DNA of 64,000 bases, taken from positions 23,695,792 to 23,759,791 of the forward strand of contig CM046842.1 in the NCBI GenBank assembly GCA_025618425.1, given 5' to 3'. The notes under the pieces were generated by a model. That model saw only the letters and a list, made by a program, of their open reading frames with translations, did not search any database and was not told the origin of the DNA. Positions within the stretch are counted from its first letter, which is position 1. Each line of letters begins with the position of its first letter. This document shows positions 58,911 through 64,000 of this stretch, one piece after another. A program made the position numbers and the translations under genes. The DNA is from Heliocidaris tuberculata (lineage: Eukaryota > Echinodermata > Echinoidea > Camarodonta > Echinometridae).

Positions 58911-61900
58911 TATGCATGTTGAGCCCGGCTCACGTCGATTTAATTGCGTCATTACCTGCGTTAATTGAGTATGTGATGGAAATTAACCCATATATACGTC
59001 AGTTATGAAAAAGTATTGTACGCACTGTTCATTTTGAAATCACTTTTTAAACGATATCAATCTTTCATGACGAGCAAAGACCGTACCAGTTATTGACGCG
59101 GTTCTATCGTCAGAAAAAATGACGCCAGGGGTGAGCCGGGCTGTACATACACAGCGTCATTTGCTTGACGTAGGATGATGTTGATGACTGGTGTGGTCTG
59201 AAGCCCGTTGCAGACGATCGAGGCATCAAGCAGGTTGCGTCACTACCTGCAGCAATATACCTGCGCGTATGCAATAAATGAAACAATTAACGCATGAACC
59301 AGTACGTTAACGCAACATTATCCCATTCCAGACAAATAATGAGAACAAAACAAGGTTATATGCGGTATTCCGTGGTTTAATAATTCGAGTAGCATTATCA
59401 AGATAGAATCCGCTCCATAAAATTCCATAATCATTAACGATAATCATGACATAATTTCGTATCGTACTTCATATAATATCATATATTGATTGTTGAGGCC
59501 TCCTGAGATATTTTTCCAACGAGCCCAGGCTCTTTGATTTTCATTGTATATCAATCTAGGATTCGTAATGAAACTTCCTCAATTTAAAACTCGTGGCAAG
59601 ATTTCTCAGCTTGCCGCAATAAATCCCATTTTGGAAAATAATTGGTTAACTAATTCAGGAACAAAAGGCAAGATTTCTCAGCTTGCAAAGTCTCCAAAAT
59701 TAATGGCAAGATTTCTCAGCTTGCCCAAATCCATGGCAAGATTTCACAGCTCGCCCTTCCCACGTAAATTTCGTGGCAAGATTTCTCAGCTTGTCACGTG
59801 GCCAACGTAGGGCAATACTAATCAAAATCCATCCACGGCCAATTTGCGACAAGATTTCTCAGCTTGTCACAACCTACCTGGCAAACGTGGGATATAATAT
59901 GCATTCTTTTTCGATTGTTCCAAAACCAAATTCGAACCCTTCATCTCAGGAAGCCTCTTGTTATACACTGTTTTGATTTACAAAATAATGTAAGCGTACT
60001 GAATATCATAATGTGGTGTGGCCAAAAAATACGTTAAAAGGTATTAATTTTGCACTGTGCACGTTGCATCTGCCATGCGTACAATATTACTGACGCATTT
60101 CTATGTCAGTAAAACGCCGCCTACTTTGCAACGAGCTTTAGGGGAGCCTTGTGAAAGACATCGCTCAAAAAGTGATTGCAAAATGAACTGTGCAACCATT
60201 GCGTGAATTACTGGCGTATGGGATAATTCCTATTAAGTCTGGCTCGTACGAAGCGTCATTTCAAAACATGCTGCTGTAAACAGCGAACAATAGGCCCCGA
60301 GAGAGCAGGAACAGAGTTTCTAGCGAATATTTACGGTAACATACGTGCACAATGAATACGGAACGTTTAACGTTGAGTGGGGAGGGGGGGGGGGGGGCAG
60401 CAATGGACTTATCGTCGAAATGGTGATCGAATATGACTTACCGATAGCGAGCCAAACCAGGTAACGTAACCACGTGACTCCTCTGAGTTTTAGAAGGAGC
60501 GTGACATTGCACAAGATACTCAGCCACGGAAAGATCGGAACAAATGGAACCTGCAAAACATGAATAACCGGTATAGCGGTGCAGAGATTCAGACGATAAA
60601 CATAGATGTGAATTGGCAAGTTTAAGCTATTTTTCCCCATGCGGTAAAGACCACATCTTATATATATATATTAGGTGTTACAAAAACATTTCCCACTTTT
60701 GATCCTTAATAGTTGGAAAACTATATATCAAATAACACTGGCATTAATATGAGTAATAGCTGAATAGTGTACAATTTAGTTGGAGGTGATTTAAGAATGA
60801 AGCATAAATAAGTTTCATTAAATCCATGATTAATTTTAAAGTAAGGTTCCAGATTTTGGTCAAATTTTAACCCTCTGTACAAAACCTGAACTTTACACAG
60901 GAACCAATGATGTCTATGTGAGTGTGTGTGCTTGCAATGACCCAGAACAGTGGAAATTAATACCACCTTTTCAGAGCTCTGCTGACCAGCCTTCTGGTCT
61001 CTTGCTCCAAGGCACATGAATGCTTTATTAATAATTCATGATGGATTGCCCTGGGCACTGCTAGTCTGAATTCATGGTAAAAGGTTAAATGCATGCACAT
61101 GAAAAAAAGTAAGCACATGTTTTCATGTGCTTGCATACACTACATTTCATCATCATCCTCATCATCGTTATCATTATCATCATAATCGTTATCATCATTA
61201 TAATCATCACTATCATTGTCATCATCATTATCATCACTATCATTGTCATCATCATTATCATCATCACTATCATCTTCGTCATCATCATCATCATCATCAT
61301 GAAGGACAACATCAATATTCCTCTCCTTTGAATGACTTAAATCACTTTGCATTACTTTGATTGCTTCAAAATCCATTAAAATGACATCTCAGTGAAATGA
61401 CTTTACACAGTTAATGCCAGAGGATGAATAAAGACTAGCTGTGATAGTGGAATTCCTCATGAATAAATAATAAATCATTCAAACCCTGGCCATTGTCCAG
61501 GACCACTGTCTGGGTGTTAACCACACACTCCCATACACACCAATTGACCCCTGTGCAAAGTTAAAGTTTTGTACAGATCTCGAGGGTTGAAAATAGAGCA
61601 AAATCCGAACCCTAACTTAAAAATTAATCTTGAATTTAATGAAACTGATTTATGCTTCATTCTTAAATTACCTCCAACAAAATTGTACACTATTCAGCTA
61701 TTGCTCATATCAATGTCAGTGTTATCTGATATAATAGTTTTTGAACTATTAAGGATCGAAAGTGTGAAATGTTTTGGGGTTTTTTTGGTAACACCTAATG
61801 TATAAATATATATATTTAAGATGCTATCGTGTATAAAGTGTATCGTGTATCGTGTTCGTGTTCTATGCTATCGTGTATAAAGTATTGCTATTTTGGGGGC

Positions 61901-63897
61901 GAATGAAAAGTCCTTGATATAGGCTCTGAATTTTGAAAACAATAATGCCAAAGGTACGTATTTGGTCTACTCCATTTTTGGTCACAACAATGAAATGTTT
62001 TTTGGTTTTTTGTTTGTTTGTTTGTTTTTTTTCCATTTCGAATACAATTTGAGTTGACATATTTTTGTGATGTAATCTTTGTCTGAAATTGGTCTCCCTT
62101 GTTTTACAGGGCAGTCCATTCTTGACTATTAGATATCTGAATGAAATGCATGAATGAATGATATTAATCGAAGTGGTTACTGCACTTTAATTTCAGTGTC
62201 GACCATTTTCAGCTGAGTGAATAGGACCAGATTTACTTCATCTCCAAAAATGCTATTTTACTCACCCTGTAATATTCTCCTGTATCTTCGTTCTGATAGT
62301 GAAGGGGGATGACAAGAAAAGTTGTGATAGAGCAGAGACCTAACGAGATGAGCAGGATAATCGCCCACCACTCTCTATTCGCGATCTCCACACTTGCATA
62401 CTCTATGAGGGCTATCGTGCAGAACAAGAAGGAAACCGAAAAGAAAAGGCATAACTTGACCACCAGTCCTGGTTCAAAGCGTCCGAGTTCGCGTAATATA
62501 GGAGTTGAACGAAACTGATGTTTGAGAGCCCCAGGACTGACTGAAGACGTGGTGCCCAAGAGCATTGCATTATCATCAGGAGGCCGTGGGTTGTGAGCAT
62601 CCGCTGGATGTTTCAATTTCATATCCATTCCTTCGTCAGATTCTGCTCTTAAATCATCTGGTCCGTAGCGAAGGAATATGACCGCACCTGCGACTAAAGC
62701 GTACCCAAGGAGCACACCGATGGAGATGAACTCAACAAGTTCGGTTAAAGAAACGAACGTGGCGGGGATAACCACCAGGCACATGGCGAGCAGGGTGGCA
62801 TAGATAGGAACTCTAGTGTAGCTATTGACAATGCTTAGGCAATCGAAGAGCAGACCATCCGAAGCCATCGCGTAGATGGTTCTTGGAGTGCAGTAGAGAT
62901 TCATCACAAGCGCTGAGAACATTGCACAGAGTGCACCCACACCCACCACCCACCTCGCCCACTCTATACCGCGTTGCTGGAAGGCACTGGCGAATGCCGA
63001 CTGTTCATCCAGGAGTGAGTATGGAACCACGAGAGTGAGCACAGCAGAGGCAAGGATGTAGCAGATGCCGGTGAAAAGGATGGCTATGAAGGTAGCCCTT
63101 GGAATGCTCTTCCTGGGGTTCACCGTCTCCTCGTTGGCCATGGCTACAGCGTCGAAACCGACGAACGAGAAAAAGAGCGTCGCTGCCGCGGCGATCACGC
63201 TCGAACCTCCATTCGGAACAAACCCACCGTAATCCTCCCAGTTGCTAATGTCGGCTTTGATGAACCCCATCACGACGATGATGCCGATGACGGTTATGTT
63301 GATGAACATGCAAACACTAGTGACCACTGAGGACACCTTAGCCCCTGTGACGATAAATAAAGTGACTAGAATCACCACAAGGGGAGCGAATAAATTAGGA
63401 TACGGTGCTAGATAGGGAACGTCCCATAAATGGCCTTCCATGACAGTTTCAACGGTAAAGTTCCTCATAGCGTACCCAGTGAGCGAGTCCATATAGCCTA
63501 TGGCAGCAGCCGCCAAAGCAGCAGCGGTTATGACATATTCAAGAACCAAGTCCCATCCAATGATAAAAGCCCACAACTCTCCAAGTGCGATGTAGGCGAA
63601 GGTATACGCAGAACCTGTCCGCGGTATCCTACAAGCAAACTCCACATAACACAGAGCGGACAGTATTGACGCAACTGCTGCAATGACGTAAGACACCATA
63701 ATTGCCGGTCCAGTGACCTCCTTGGCCTCGACTCCTGTGAGGACGTAGAGCCCAGACCCCATCATGGCACCAATGCCCATGATACTTAACTGGAAGGTGT
63801 TGAGAGTCCGTCGTAAGGGCGTCTCGTAGAGCTCTTCGTCACTTCCGAGTTGTTTCCTTCGGCTGATCCTTGAGAAGAAATCCCGACAGCAAGCCAT
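58670..63897 (-). CDS. SLC7A4-like: SLC7A4-like cationic amino-acid transporter, complete
   Basis: Plasma-membrane permease of the APC superfamily, CAT subfamily. Three exons are read: 62266-63897 (544 codons), 60442-60550 and 58670-58806 (stop TAG), phases 0 and 1, giving 625 residues. The first exon carries LSIMGIGAMMGSGLYVLTGV (helix 1 substrate-binding glycines), CRIPRTGSAY, GELWAFIIGWDLVLEY, the glycosylation site RNFT, FSFVGFDAVAMANEE and NPRKSIPRA. It then reads AFQQRGIEWARW and TPRTIYAMASDGLLF. Exon 2 holds VPFVPIFPWLSILCNVTLLL, and exon 3 SIYTIYGYRHSKVG, the conserved CAT C-terminal helices. Many landmarks fit human SLC7A4, whose transport activity is uncertain, rather than CAT1-3. 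The start is in a good gccATGG context. Most of the transporter lies in one large exon, with repeats in both introns. Confidence 0.95.
58850..58905. repeat. (AT)n microsatellite in SLC7 intron 2
   Basis: About 27 AT units starting roughly 45 bases from the exon 3 acceptor. Confidence 0.9.
58921..59142. mobile_element. MITE with GAGCCCGGCTCACG / GGTGAGCCGGGCTG ends
   Basis: A diverged member of the family at 9988-10216 and 10937-11166. They share the order of TTAATTGCGTCATTACCTGC-like, AATTAACCCATATA-like and TTTTTAAACG-like segments. Confidence 0.75.
59595..59868. repeat. Six copies of a GGCAAG-N9-CTTGCC hairpin motif
   Basis: Copies start at 59595, 59667, 59705, 59735, 59775 and 59848. Each is GGCAAG ATTTCTCAG CTTGCC or a compensated variant, for example GACAAG...CTTGTC in the last copy. 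Spacing is irregular (30-73 bases) and spacers are unrelated. It lies in the second SLC7 intron. Confidence 0.9.
60672..61797. mobile_element. TIR element with ~230-bp arms and (CAT)n core, SLC7 intron 1
   Basis: Ends TAGGTGTTACAAAAAC and (inverse) TAGGTGTTACCAAAAAAAC. The arms share inverted landmarks (GAATGAAGCATAAAT, GTGTACAATTT). The core includes the (CAT)n tract at 61146-61300. Confidence 0.82.
61146..61300. repeat. (CAT)n microsatellite
   Basis: CAT/TCA units with variants for about 155 bases. Poly-D, poly-H and poly-I frames are artefacts. Confidence 0.95.
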
Positions 63898-64000
63898 GGC
63901 AAATCAAGATTGGGTAGAGTCTTAGAAAGACAGATGGAATCTTTTTTCAACCTACATGTGGTGCGGAATTTTCTTAGGGAATTCAAACATCATTCCAATA

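Noticed and set aside
59595..59868. CRISPR-like array
   Set aside because: Repeat spacing is irregular, the genome is eukaryotic and there are no cas genes. Kept as a hairpin repeat instead.

Overview
This window is animal nuclear DNA. Genes are split into short exons with canonical GT/AG introns, intergenic and intronic DNA is AT-rich, and there are very many short inverted-repeat transposons, microsatellites and long poly-G/poly-C tracts. The tRNA-derived SINE, the poly-G-bearing short elements and the gene families suggest a marine invertebrate deuterostome, most likely an echinoderm such as a sea urchin. The species is an inference; no species-specific marker was read.

Four protein genes can be assembled by joining phase-compatible exons, all on the minus strand. 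From left to right: (1) the 5' part of SARAF, the ER regulator of store-operated calcium entry (200-2794, continuing off the left edge). (2) A large gene of about 20 recognised exons (8730-32098). It encodes an N-terminal four-helix membrane region resembling the MS4A/CD20 type, a short acidic linker, and a C-terminal ZU5-UPA-death domain module as in UNC5CL, UNC5 and PIDD. (3) A secreted C-type lectin with the signal-peptide exon at 52663-52795 and the whole carbohydrate-recognition domain in one exon at 38335-38795. (4) A complete SLC7A4-like cationic amino-acid transporter (58670-63897).

Gene 2 is the most interesting locus. Its tetraspan-plus-death-domain layout is one I do not recognise from described proteins. 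It keeps an HFS tripeptide at the end of ZU5, the autoproteolysis motif of PIDD-type proteins. Its linker exons form two phase-equivalent alternative cassettes (exon 7, or exons 8 and 9). A 134-bp transposon with a perfect 5-bp target duplication sits exactly on the splice acceptor of the first ZU5 exon. A tandem duplication of about 1.1 kb has doubled a linker exon between UPA and the death domain.

The rest is repeats: two LINE 3' ends (about 5915-6600 and 22225-23190), one SINE (35396-35671), families of short inverted-repeat elements (several with readable target duplications and nesting), a composite palindromic element at 41835-47677 inside the lectin intron, a fold-back with inverted minisatellite arms (26281-27366), three copies of a roughly 950-bp element, and many microsatellites. 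No rRNA, functional tRNA, CRISPR array or bacterial-type operon was seen.
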